Assembly: GCF_902459645.1 (NCBI RefSeq)
Contig: NZ_CABPSK010000002.1
Location: 806,001 to 870,000 of the forward strand
Direction: 5' to 3'
DNA length: 64,000 bases
DNA from: Pandoraea pneumonica
Lineage (GTDB): Bacteria > Pseudomonadota > Gammaproteobacteria > Burkholderiales > Burkholderiaceae
Made by a program: the position numbers and the translations under genes. The stretch's first letter is position 1, and the number at the start of each line of letters is the position of its first letter. This document shows, in pieces, positions 16,482 to 25,039 of this stretch. Below the pieces are notes generated by a model, which saw nothing but the letters and a program-made list of their open reading frames with translations, searched no databases and was not told where the DNA came from.

Positions 16482-17567
16482 TCAGACACCCCCTGGCGCG
16501 CGCCGGTTGTCGCGCGGCGTTTGCGTTGCCGTGTTGGCGGGAGCGGCATGCGCATCGCTGCGCGGTGCCGTGTCGGCGACCGAGCCTAGCGCGACTTCGT
16601 ACAAGCCTGCGGGCACGAGCTGGTCGTGTTCGGTGAAAGGCAGCGTGAGCGTTTGTGCGAGCGCCTGACGTGCTCCGCCGGACAAAACACAACGTACCGG
16701 CGCCCCGAGCCGGGCTTGCAGTTGCGCGTGATTGCGCTCGACGAGACCGGCTTGGGCGGCGAGGCAGCCGCGCAAAATCGCGTCAGTCGTGTTGCGAGCA
16801 AAGTCTTGTCCGCCACTGGGCATCGCCGCGTCGAGCGTGGGCAACTGCGCGGTGCCCTGTGCAAGCGAGCGGAGCATCAATGCGGGGCCAGGGGCAATCA
16901 GACCACCGAGATATTGCCCGTCAGCGCGCAGGGCTTCGACCGTCGTCGCCGTCCCGAGCGTGACGATCAAGAGATGTTCGCCGGGCCACGCGGCGTGGGC
17001 GCCGATCAGGCTTGCCCAGCGGTCGCTGCCCAATTGCTCCGGTACGTCATAGCTATTGCGCACTCCGGCGCGCACGTCGCTCGCCCGCAAGACTTGCAAC
17101 CAGTCTGCCGACGCCATCCCCCACAGCGTTTGCAGGGTCATGCGCACGGCCTGTTCGGCGGCGTCGCCAGCAACGTTGGTCAGCCAGACGCCTGCGGGTT
17201 CCGGGCAGATGAAACCGTCGTCCTGTCCGCCTTGACCGATGGCGAGCGGCGTTGTGTTGGGTGCGAAGTGCGAGGTATCGGTGGCGCCGTTCGCCATGGC
17301 TGACCAGCCGGCACGAATCTGCGTGGCAAGCGTGCGCCATTCGGTGTGATCGACAGCGCCACTCGCGAGAAATGCGGGAGCGGCGGCGCGCCAGTCGGCC
17401 GTACGCTGCGCAGGGGCCAGTGCCCACTTGATTCTGCTGTTGCCCGCATCGACCAGAAGCCAGGGGGCGTTCGCGGCCTGGGGGGTCCTAACGGCATCGG
17501 CAGGGGCAGCGGCAGGCACGCCCTTCGATGTCGTCGTCGTGACCTTCGCCGTCTTCGATGCGTTCAT
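16482..17567 (-). CDS. coaX: type III pantothenate kinase
   Basis: 361 aa. Phosphorylates pantothenate in the first step of CoA synthesis. The ASKHA phosphate motif is DAGNSRIKWA (residues 40-49). LIVTLGTATTVEAL and YLGGLIAPGPALMLRSLAQGTAQLP are the other family blocks. Longer than typical CoaX (about 250-260 aa): roughly 35 extra Ala/Thr-rich residues at the N-terminus and an insertion between the first two motifs (about 85-145). The start at 17567 overlaps the birA stop by four bases (ATGA), which supports the long form through coupling. Confidence 0.9.
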   Translation of the reverse strand: MNASKTAKVTTTTSKGVPAAAPADAVRTPQAANAPWLLVDAGNSRIKWALAPAQRTADWRAAAPAFLASGAVDHTEWRTLATQIRAGWSAMANGATDTSHFAPNTTPLAIGQGGQDDGFICPEPAGVWLTNVAGDAAEQAVRMTLQTLWGMASADWLQVLRASDVRAGVRNSYDVPEQLGSDRWASLIGAHAAWPGEHLLIVTLGTATTVEALRADGQYLGGLIAPGPALMLRSLAQGTAQLPTLDAAMPSGGQDFARNTTDAILRGCLAAQAGLVERNHAQLQARLGAPVRCVLSGGARQALAQTLTLPFTEHDQLVPAGLYEVALGSVADTAPRSDAHAAPANTATQTPRDNRRAPGGV

Positions 17568-18568
17568 CGGCGGGTTCCTTGCGAGGCCAATGGCGCATCC
17601 GCGTCCACGAGGCGCACAGAGACTTCACCGCTCGCGATAGCCCGTTCTCCGTGATCGGTCGCGACGCGCAGGCAACCCTGTGAATCGACGCCCAGCGCGA
17701 CGCCATGCAACACGTCGCGGCCGTGTTCGATCATGCGAATCGACGCGCCGCGATAAGCATGCATGGCTTCCCAATCTTCGCGAAACGCGTCGAAACCGCG
17801 CTCGCCGAAGCGGGCCAGCATGTCTGTCAGTCGACGAATCAGCGCGGCGAGCACCGACGTCATATCCGGTTCAGGAAGAATCGATTCGAGGGCGGCGGGC
17901 GGTGTGGCACTGATGGCTGCGGGTGCGGGTGCGGATGTGGTCGGGGTCGTGGAGGCGGCCGTCGCCGTCGCATTGTCGATGCGTGCAGCCACGTCGCTAG
18001 CCTGACGCAGATTGACGCCAATGCCGATCACGACGCCGATGCGCCCCGGGCCAGCAGGCACCGTTTCGATCAAGATACCTGCGAGCTTGCCGCCACGTAG
18101 CAGCACGTCGTTGGGCCACTTCAGTCCCAACGCCTGAGGGGCCGACAGCGGCAGATCAGACAGTCCCTCGACTACGGCGACACCCGTCGCGAGCGACAGG
18201 CCCGCCAATTCGGCCGGGCCGCCCGGCAACACGTACGCCAGCGAGAACGTCAGGCTGTCGCCGGGGACGCTCTGCCATGCGCGTCCGCGCTGGCCGCGCC
18301 CGGCGGTCTGGATCATGGCGGCGCGCACGACCGGCGCGCACGTGGCGTCTTCGCGCAGACGTGCGAGCAGGTCGATATTCGTGGAGCCGGTACTGTCGAC
18401 GACTTCGATTTGCCAGTCGCGGCAGGCCGCGCCAAGGCGTGCCCGCACGCCGTCCCGGTCGAGACGGCGGCCGGGGGCGTCGGTGGACGCGCCGGACACG
18501 CCGGAAGGCGAGGCGAGAGGTGAGGTTTGGGGCGTCACGATGGGCGACGCATCGGCGGCTTTATTCAT
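17564..18568 (-). CDS. birA: biotin--[acetyl-CoA-carboxylase] ligase
   Basis: 334 aa from the ATG at 18568. Activates biotin to biotinyl-AMP and loads it on carboxylase carrier proteins. VDSTGSTNIDLLARL, TAGRGQRGRAWQSVPGDSL and GLKWPNDVLL are the catalytic-domain motifs, with the SH3-like C-terminal domain (GASIRMIEHGRDVLHGVALGVD) at the end. The first 50 residues are low complexity with no winged helix, so unlike E. coli BirA it is probably not a repressor. An Ala/Thr insertion interrupts the domain near residue 215-235. Upstream in-frame codons to 18721 run into the divergent operon and are not used. Confidence 0.92.
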   Translation of the reverse strand: MNKAADASPIVTPQTSPLASPSGVSGASTDAPGRRLDRDGVRARLGAACRDWQIEVVDSTGSTNIDLLARLREDATCAPVVRAAMIQTAGRGQRGRAWQSVPGDSLTFSLAYVLPGGPAELAGLSLATGVAVVEGLSDLPLSAPQALGLKWPNDVLLRGGKLAGILIETVPAGPGRIGVVIGIGVNLRQASDVAARIDNATATAASTTPTTSAPAPAAISATPPAALESILPEPDMTSVLAALIRRLTDMLARFGERGFDAFREDWEAMHAYRGASIRMIEHGRDVLHGVALGVDSQGCLRVATDHGERAIASGEVSVRLVDADAPLASQGTRR

Positions 18569-18774
18569 GGCTGCTATTGTAACGGCGGGGCCTGCGCTGC
18601 GCCGCAGTGCGCTGCAACCACGGGCATTTTTCGGCATCATCCGAGTCCAAACTCGGCCGATTCCAGCACGTTTTCGGCCAGTGTCGGGTTGCCATCGAGT
18701 AGTAGCACCTGTACCGTACAATGACCGCGTTTCGCCGGATTCCGCCCCGTGCTGCGCTCTGGAGACCCCCTGTT

Positions 18775-19896
18775 TTGAATCTCGATGCCGTGCCCACCCT
18801 GGAGCTCACTACCTCGCCGCAAGGCCCGGTGGTGATGCTGCGCGGCCTGTGGACTGCGCTTGCGCTCTCACAGCGCAAGAAGATGCTGCTCCAACTCGTG
18901 CGTGCACTGCCCACCGGTGAACTCGCGTGGGATCTGTCATGCGTCGAGCGCCTCGATCACGTGGGTGCACAGGCGCTCTGGCGGTATTGGAATCGCCGGT
19001 TCCCCAAGCAAATTTCGCTCACGCCCACGCAGCGTGCGCTCTTCGAACACCTTGCCGAGTTCGATCGCACGCGCCAGAGCCCTGTGCCGACGCGCCGCGT
19101 CGATCCCGTCAGCCGGCTGGGCTATTCGCTGTTTTCTCTCGCCGATCACTTGCGCGGCGGCATTTCGATGTTTGGCCGGTTCGTCATCGATCTCGGCAGA
19201 GTCGTGCGCCATCCCGTGCGTGCGCCGTGGCTCGAAATGTCCGCCAATATTTATAGTGCGGGCGCCAAGGCCCTTGGTATCACCGCGCTCGTGGCGTTTC
19301 TGATCGGCATCGTCTTGTCGTATCTGTCGGCGCAGCAACTCAAGCTGTATGGCGCGAGCACGTTCATCGTGAACATCCTTGGCCTGTCGGTCATTCGCGA
19401 GTTGGGGCCGGTGCTCTCGGCCATTCTGGTGGCGGGGCGTTCCGGGTCCGCCATCACGGCGCAACTCGGCGTGATGCGCGTGACCGAAGAGCTCGATGCC
19501 ATGCGCGTGATGGATATCTCGCACAGTTTGCGGCTCATCTTGCCGAAGGTCATTGCGTTGGCGATCGCCATGCCGCTGCTCGTCATGTGGACGAATATCG
19601 TCGCGCTGCTGGGCGGTGCGCTGGCAGCCAAGTACGAGCTCGGCATTGGTTTGCATTACTTCTTCACGACGCTGCCCAACGCGGTGCGCATCGCTAACCT
19701 CTGGATCGGCTTGGGCAAGGGCGTGGTCTTCGGCATGTTGATTGCGCTGGTGGCTTGCCATTTCGGCATGCGTGTCAAACCGAACACGCAGAGTCTGGGC
19801 GAGGGCACGACGCAGTCGGTGGTGACATCGATTACGGTGGTAATTCTTGCGGATGCCGTGTTCGCGATTCTCTTCCGCAATGTGGGGATTGGCTGA
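18775..19896 (+). CDS. mlaE: Mla-type ABC transporter permease with N-terminal STAS-like domain
   Basis: About 373 aa from TTG 18775 (GGAGA ahead); ATG 18721 is possible but overlaps a TACAAT box that could be the operon -10. The N-terminal 100 residues form a STAS-like domain (ARG-LWTALALSQRKKMLL...WDLSCVERLDHVGAQALWRYW). The rest is the MlaE permease with about five membrane segments, including GLSVIRELGPVLSAILVAGRSGSAITAQLGVMRVTEELDAMRVM. The complex moves phospholipid between membranes through a periplasmic MCE protein. First gene of the operon; its stop overlaps the next start (TGATG). Confidence 0.88.
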   Translation: MNLDAVPTLELTTSPQGPVVMLRGLWTALALSQRKKMLLQLVRALPTGELAWDLSCVERLDHVGAQALWRYWNRRFPKQISLTPTQRALFEHLAEFDRTRQSPVPTRRVDPVSRLGYSLFSLADHLRGGISMFGRFVIDLGRVVRHPVRAPWLEMSANIYSAGAKALGITALVAFLIGIVLSYLSAQQLKLYGASTFIVNILGLSVIRELGPVLSAILVAGRSGSAITAQLGVMRVTEELDAMRVMDISHSLRLILPKVIALAIAMPLLVMWTNIVALLGGALAAKYELGIGLHYFFTTLPNAVRIANLWIGLGKGVVFGMLIALVACHFGMRVKPNTQSLGEGTTQSVVTSITVVILADAVFAILFRNVGIG

Positions 19897-20786
19897 TGAG
19901 CGAAACCACACTCTCGGAAGTCGAACGTCCCGGCACAGCCGGTTGCCCGCCGGTTGCTGCGACGCTGCCGGGCGATGCCGAACCTGTCATCGAAGTGCGC
20001 GACCTCACCAAGCGCTATGGCACCCACACGATTCACGAGCATCTCGATCTCACCGTGCGGCAGAGCGAGATCATTGCGCTGGTGGGTGGGTCAGGGTCGG
20101 GGAAAACGACGCTGATCCGGCAGGTCATTGGCCTAGAGGCGCCAACCAGTGGCCATATCAGCATCTTCGGTCACGACATCACGATGATCGACCGGCGCAC
20201 GGCACACCTGCTGCGCCGCCGCTCGGGCATGTTGTTTCAGCGTGGTGCGCTGTTCTCGGCGATGACGGTGTTCGACAACATTGCGCAGCCATTGCGCGAG
20301 CTTCACACCCTTTCTGAGGATCTGGTTCGGGACGTGGTGATGTACAAGCTCGAGATGGTTGGGCTGTCTGGCCGTATGGCGAACCGGATGCCGTCGGAGC
20401 TCTCGGGCGGGATGATCAAGCGAGTCGGCATTGCGCGCGCCATCGCGCTCGAACCTGAGCTGCTGTTTCTCGACGAGCCGACAGCGGGGCTCGATCCGCA
20501 GGCGTCTGACGAATTCGTGGACATGATTCGCGGCCTGCATCGCTCGCTGGGTCTGACCGTTGTGATGGTCACGCACGATCTCGATACGGTGATGATGCTC
20601 GCCACGCGCGTGGCGGTGCTGGCCGATCGTAAGGTGCTCGTGAACGCACCGGTCGAAGACGTGGTGCGCGTCGATCATCCGTTCATCAACAGCTTCTTCC
20701 TCGGTGAGCGCGGCAGACGCGCGTTGCTGGCCTTGCCCGCGGCGCGGCGCCAAAAGATTTCGGAGTTACTCGACGATGGAAAATAA
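19896..20786 (+). CDS. mlaF: Mla-type ABC transporter ATP-binding protein
   Basis: 296 aa. Walker A GGSGSGKTT at residues 64-72, signature LSGGMIKRVGIARA, Walker B ELLFLDEPTAGLDPQ, and the switch HD in MVTHDLDTV. All ATPase motifs are intact. The extra N-terminal 30 residues have no recognisable motif. It energises the MlaE permease encoded just upstream; its ATG overlaps the mlaE stop and its own stop lies 11 bases inside the MCE gene, so the cassette is tightly coupled. Earlier in-frame codons to 19755 overlap mlaE and are rejected. Confidence 0.93.
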   Translation: MSETTLSEVERPGTAGCPPVAATLPGDAEPVIEVRDLTKRYGTHTIHEHLDLTVRQSEIIALVGGSGSGKTTLIRQVIGLEAPTSGHISIFGHDITMIDRRTAHLLRRRSGMLFQRGALFSAMTVFDNIAQPLRELHTLSEDLVRDVVMYKLEMVGLSGRMANRMPSELSGGMIKRVGIARAIALEPELLFLDEPTAGLDPQASDEFVDMIRGLHRSLGLTVVMVTHDLDTVMMLATRVAVLADRKVLVNAPVEDVVRVDHPFINSFFLGERGRRALLALPAARRQKISELLDDGK

Positions 20787-21735
20787 ATCGCACGCTTTCA
20801 TGGCGGGCTTATTCACGCTGGTACTGCTCGCGACAGTCGCCGCAGCGGTGTACTTCTTCAATCGCGATAACCGGGTTCGGGTGCCTTACGACCTGGTCTC
20901 GCGCACAAACGTGAATGGCCTGAATCCCGAGTCGGCAGTGCGCTATCGCGGTCTGGCCGTGGGCAAAGTCGATTCGATCAAATTCGATCCACGTACGCCG
21001 GGCCAGATCCTGATTCGTATTCTCGTCAACGAGGGCACGCCGATGACCAAGTCGACGTACGCCACGCTGAGCTATCAGGGCGTGACCGGTTTGGCCTTCG
21101 TGCAACTCGACGACGATGGCCGCGACCGTACCCTGCTGCCGTCGTCGGAAACGCATGTCGCGCAGTTGCGTCTGCGCCCGAGTTTCCTCGATGAGTTGCA
21201 GAATCGCGGCAACACGCTGGTTCGCCAGCTTGAGCAGGCGAGCTCGTCCGTGAATCAATTGCTGTCCGCCGACAATCGTCAAGCGGTGATCGATTCGGTC
21301 AATAGCGTGAAGATGGCCGCGCAAAGTGTGAATCGTGTCGCGCAACAACTGGAGCCGGTGACCAAGCAATTGCCGGAGACCGTGCGCGAGCTCAATGGCA
21401 CGCTGGCCGGAGCGAACAAGCTGACGAATCAATTGACCGATCCGCAAGGCCCGCTGGTGCGTAATCTCGATAGCGTGGGGCGTGCGGCAGATCAGGCCGC
21501 GTCGAGTCTCGCGGCCTTCCAGGCGACGACACAAACCTTCGAAGGCTCGCTGCAACAAGAAGCGTTGCCGCGGTTGAATACACTCTCCGACGATTTGCGC
21601 ACGACGACACAGGCCGTTGGCCAGGCGGCGGAGACGATCAATCGCAATCCGCGGGCGCTGCTTTTCGGCACGTCGCCGCCACCGCCCGGACCGGGTGAAT
21701 CGGGCTTTGCGTGGCCCGGAGGTGCGGGACGATGA
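20776..21735 (+). CDS. mlaD: MCE-domain periplasmic lipid-transport protein
   Basis: 319 aa. One N-terminal membrane anchor (MENKSHAFMAGLFTLVLLATVAAAVYFF) and the MCE domain (about 40-125: YDLVSRTNVNGLNPESAVRYRGLAVGKVDSIKFD) carrying the substrate-facing ring. A long helical C-terminal region (about 140-290, rich in Gln/Asn/Val) extends well beyond E. coli MlaD (183 aa), as in PqiB/YebT-like or Mce proteins that form periplasmic needles. It should hold a hydrophobic channel for lipid. ATG at 20776 overlaps mlaF. Confidence 0.92.
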   Translation: MENKSHAFMAGLFTLVLLATVAAAVYFFNRDNRVRVPYDLVSRTNVNGLNPESAVRYRGLAVGKVDSIKFDPRTPGQILIRILVNEGTPMTKSTYATLSYQGVTGLAFVQLDDDGRDRTLLPSSETHVAQLRLRPSFLDELQNRGNTLVRQLEQASSSVNQLLSADNRQAVIDSVNSVKMAAQSVNRVAQQLEPVTKQLPETVRELNGTLAGANKLTNQLTDPQGPLVRNLDSVGRAADQAASSLAAFQATTQTFEGSLQQEALPRLNTLSDDLRTTTQAVGQAAETINRNPRALLFGTSPPPPGPGESGFAWPGGAGR

Positions 21736-21767
21736 GCGGCCAGACCGAATTGCCAAAGGATACCGAC

Positions 21768-22505
21768 ATGCTGGATTCCCTTCGCGGTGCGCTGCGCGCG
21801 CTGCTGCTCGCCGCTGGTGCGGCGGCGCTTGTGGCCGGATGCGCGACGAGCTCGCCCTCCGCTTCGCTGACGCGTTACGATCTCGGCCCGCCGACGATGC
21901 CTGCCGCTTCCGCTTCCGCTTCGACTTCGGTCGGCACGACGAACGCTGCGACTTCCGCCAACGGCATGTCAGATACAGCCGCGCCGGGCGTGCAGCGCTC
22001 GCCGCAGTTGTCGCCGCTCAAGGTAGTCGTCAACGCGCCGAATTGGCTGGACTCGGAACTGATCTATTACCGCTTGCCGGCTAGCGACGGCGACCAAGCG
22101 CGCGTCTATGCGAACAGCCGCTGGCTCGCGTCGCCGGCGCGATTGTTCGGCGACCGCTTGCGCGTGGCGCTTGCCGTCGACCGGCCGGTACTGGCCGCAG
22201 GCGATCCGACGGCAGCACCTGCACTGCGGGTCGAGCTCGATGAGTTCGCGCAGTACTTCGATAGCGCAACGGCGAGCCGCGGTGTCGTGCAAATTCGGGC
22301 CACGCTGTTCGATGGCCCTAAGTTGTTGGCGCAGACGACGCTACGCGCGCAAGCCCCTGCGGCCACTGCGGATGCCGCAGGCGGAGCTCGGGCGCTTGCT
22401 GTGGCGAGCGATGCCGTCCAGACCCAATTGATTCAGTGGCTCGCGGGCCGTGTTCCAACGCCGTCGGCAACCACGCGTTCGACGCCGTCGGCATCGGCGC
22501 GCTAG
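21768..22505 (+). CDS. ABC-type transport auxiliary lipoprotein (PqiC/YmbA-like)
   Basis: 245 aa from the ATG at 21768 with ribosome site AAAGGAT; an ATG at 21732 overlapping the mlaD stop (ATGA) is the alternative. Lipoprotein signal with lipobox VAGC. The mature domain matches the ABC-type transport auxiliary family (SPLKVVVNAPNWLDSELIYYRLPASDGDQARVYANSRWLASPARLFGDRLRVAL). In E. coli the homologue PqiC caps the outer-membrane end of the MCE tunnel. Its place here implies outer-membrane docking of this transporter. Confidence 0.88.
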   Translation: MLDSLRGALRALLLAAGAAALVAGCATSSPSASLTRYDLGPPTMPAASASASTSVGTTNAATSANGMSDTAAPGVQRSPQLSPLKVVVNAPNWLDSELIYYRLPASDGDQARVYANSRWLASPARLFGDRLRVALAVDRPVLAAGDPTAAPALRVELDEFAQYFDSATASRGVVQIRATLFDGPKLLAQTTLRAQAPAATADAAGGARALAVASDAVQTQLIQWLAGRVPTPSATTRSTPSASAR

Positions 22506-22518
22506 CGCATCGGCGTCA

Positions 22519-23691
22519 ATGCCCGAGTCAGACGTCAAACCATGGCAACGACGCGCCTCGCCGCTCACGCGTCAGGCGTTGCTTTGCCTGATCCTGCTCA
22601 TCGCTTACGCGAGCTTGTATCCGTTCGAGTTTCAGCGGGCGGTCGTGGGTCCGTTCGACTATCTCTTTGCCCCGTTGCCGCGTTGGATGACGATGTTCGA
22701 TGTCGTCACCAATGTGCTCGGCTACATGCCGCTGGGCATGCTGACGGTGCTGGCATTGCACCCGGCGTGGCGTGGCACACGTGCCGTGCTGGCGGCATTC
22801 GTACTCGGGGCGTTGCTGTCGTGCGGCATGGAGGCATTGCAAACGTATCTGCCCACGCGCGTGGCGTCGAACGTCGATCTGGCGACGAACGCCTTGGGCG
22901 CGCTGATCGGCGGTGCGATGGCGGTGCCGCTCACGAGCGCGTTGCTCGATCGGGGCTGGCTGCGGCATCTGCGCTTTGCATGGTTTGAACGGCACGCGAG
23001 CGTGTTGCTCGTGTTGCTGGCGTTGTGGCCGTGGGCGCAGGCGTATCCGCAGCAGTTTCTCTTCGGCGACGGCGATCTCGTGCGGCAGATCTGGCTCTGG
23101 CAAGACCCGGATATCACGGATCTCGTGCTCGACTGGGTGCCGCGGCTGGGGCAGTTGCAAGACTATCTTTCGGCACTCGACGCCGTCGCGAGTCATGCAC
23201 TGTGGGAAACCGTGGTGACCGCTAGCGGCACCATTCTTGCCGGAATGCTTGCCACGCTGGCCATGCGCCGGGGCGCCCCGCGCGTGCCGCTGTTGTGCGC
23301 CATGTTCATCAGCGCGTTCGCGATCAAGGCGGGCGCGTCGGCATGGCAGTTTTCGCCAGCGCAGGCGTTCGACTGGGTGACGACCGGCGCGATCTACGGG
23401 CTCGTGGTCGGCGCACTGGTTCTCGCGGTCGCCGCGCGCGGACCGCGCGCCCTGCGCGGTGCGGTGGCGCTGGCGGCGCTGATCGTGCTGTTGACGTTCG
23501 TGAATCTGCTGCCAGCGAACCCCTACTACGAGGCCGCGTTGCAGTCTTGGCGGCAGGGGCGCTATGTGCACTTCAACGTGTTGGCACGCTGGCTCGCGTG
23601 GACATGGCCGTATTTGGTGCTGATCTACCTGCTGGCGATGTTCGATCCGAGCCATCGGGGCCCCGCGCGCACCACCGGGCATGTCGGTTAG
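22519..23691 (+). CDS. VanZ-like family membrane protein
   Basis: 390 aa with about ten hydrophobic segments. The first part is VanZ-like: LCLILLIAYASLYPFEFQ, FDVVTNVLGYMPLGMLTVLALHP, GALLSCGMEALQTYLPTRVASNVDLATNALGALIG. VanZ itself gives low-level teicoplanin resistance, but most VanZ-domain proteins are of unknown role. It follows the lipoprotein gene by 13 bp, so it is in the Mla-like operon and may act in envelope lipid handling. ATG at 22519. Confidence 0.85.
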   Translation: MPESDVKPWQRRASPLTRQALLCLILLIAYASLYPFEFQRAVVGPFDYLFAPLPRWMTMFDVVTNVLGYMPLGMLTVLALHPAWRGTRAVLAAFVLGALLSCGMEALQTYLPTRVASNVDLATNALGALIGGAMAVPLTSALLDRGWLRHLRFAWFERHASVLLVLLALWPWAQAYPQQFLFGDGDLVRQIWLWQDPDITDLVLDWVPRLGQLQDYLSALDAVASHALWETVVTASGTILAGMLATLAMRRGAPRVPLLCAMFISAFAIKAGASAWQFSPAQAFDWVTTGAIYGLVVGALVLAVAARGPRALRGAVALAALIVLLTFVNLLPANPYYEAALQSWRQGRYVHFNVLARWLAWTWPYLVLIYLLAMFDPSHRGPARTTGHVG

Positions 23692-23734
23692 AATGGCCCG
23701 CAATAACGTTGCCAACCCCCACAGAGCGACCGAT

Positions 23735-24064
23735 ATGGCCACTGAGGCGCAGTTTTACAAGCATCACGTTTTTTTCTGTTTGAACCAGCGCGAACCGGGC
23801 GCAGACCGTCCTTCTTGCGCAAACTGCAATGCGCAAGCGATGCAGGAATACGCGAAGAAGAAGGTCAAGCAGATGGGTCTCGCCGGTCCCGGCAAGGTGC
23901 GCGTGAACAAGGCCGGATGCCTTGATCGCTGCGAACTGGGCCCGGCCGTGGTGATTTACCCCGAGGGCACCTGGTACACGTACATCGATGAGACCGACAT
24001 CGACGAGATCGTTGAGAAGCATCTGGCGCAGGGCGAAATCGTCGAGCGCTTGCTGATCGACTGA
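23735..24064 (+). CDS. thioredoxin-like [2Fe-2S] ferredoxin
   Basis: 109 aa. Cys15, Cys28, Cys62 and Cys66 give the C-x12-C-x33-C-x3-C spacing of thioredoxin-fold 2Fe-2S ferredoxins (as in the NuoE C-terminal domain and Shethna-type proteins); Cys31 is extra. Small cytoplasmic electron carrier; partner unknown. The start at 23735 is chosen because homology begins at MATEAQFYKHHVFFC. A TAGAAT box at 23690-23695, at the end of the VanZ gene, may be its -10, so it is probably transcribed on its own. Confidence 0.85.
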   Translation: MATEAQFYKHHVFFCLNQREPGADRPSCANCNAQAMQEYAKKKVKQMGLAGPGKVRVNKAGCLDRCELGPAVVIYPEGTWYTYIDETDIDEIVEKHLAQGEIVERLLID

Positions 24065-24160
24065 CACGTCGTTCGCGTCTTATCAGGCAATACGAGCCGT
24101 ACCAGAGCCTAACCGCCGGGGCCTAACCCGTTTCATCAGGCTTCACGTCAAGCATCACTC

Positions 24161-24790
24161 ATGAACGCTCAAACCGAACGCTTTACTATCGACGGCCCGG
24201 TCGGGGCCATTGAAATCGCCATCGACCGTCCGGCAGGCGAGTTGCGCGGCATCACCCTGGTGGCGCACCCGCACCCGCTCTTCGGCGGCACGCTCGACAA
24301 CAAGGTGGCCCAGACGCTCGCACGCGCTTTCGTGCAACTCGGCTACGCCGTCGTACGCCCGAATTTCCGGGGCGTCGGCAAGTCCGAAGGCGAACACGAC
24401 AAGGGGATTGGCGAGCGCGACGATCTGCTCGCCGTCATCGACTGGATGCGTCAGCAACCGGGCTGGGAAACGCCCCCGCTGGCACTCGCCGGATTCTCCT
24501 TCGGCACGTTCGTCCTCTCGCACGTGGCCAAAACGTTGGCCGATGCCGGTACGCCCGCACAACGCCTCGTTTTCGTCGGTACGGCCGCTAGCAACTGGGA
24601 CGTCGCGCCTGTGCCGGCCGATACCCTCGTCATTCACGGGGAAGTGGACGACACCGTGCCGCTTCAGTCGGTACTCGACTGGGCACGCCCGCAAACCCTG
24701 CCGGTGGTGGTCATTCCGGGCGGGGAGCACTTCTTCCACGGCCTGCTGCCGTTACTCAAGCAGATCGTGGTCGATGCGTGGCGCTATTGA
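24161..24790 (+). CDS. alpha/beta hydrolase (dienelactone hydrolase/YqiA-like)
   Basis: 209 aa. Family pattern LVAHPHPLFGGTLDNKVAQTLARAF near the N-terminus (H-P-H-P oxyanion loop), nucleophile elbow GFSFG (about residue 110), Asp in HGEVDDTVPL and His in GGEHFFHG. Complete triad for a small esterase. Related proteins are often annotated as alpha/beta hydrolase of unknown substrate. Single gene; nothing in context defines the substrate. Confidence 0.85.
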   Translation: MNAQTERFTIDGPVGAIEIAIDRPAGELRGITLVAHPHPLFGGTLDNKVAQTLARAFVQLGYAVVRPNFRGVGKSEGEHDKGIGERDDLLAVIDWMRQQPGWETPPLALAGFSFGTFVLSHVAKTLADAGTPAQRLVFVGTAASNWDVAPVPADTLVIHGEVDDTVPLQSVLDWARPQTLPVVVIPGGEHFFHGLLPLLKQIVVDAWRY

Positions 24791-25039
24791 CACACATCGG
24801 GCCGATTTCGGGCGGTAACCCTCCCGACGCTGGGGTACGCAAATCACGGCGGGTATAATTCGTCCCTGAACCTGTCAGGCGATGCCGGGTCTATTCCTCC
24901 CGACATGCCTGGCACCGGCGCTTCGGTGCCGCTGTCCTCTTCACCGTGCCGCTTTCGTGTTTTTCATGTTGCGATGGTGCGCGCGGTGCTCAATCCAGTG
25001 CAGATGCCTTTGAGTCTCACACCGTTTCTCTCTTCGCCA

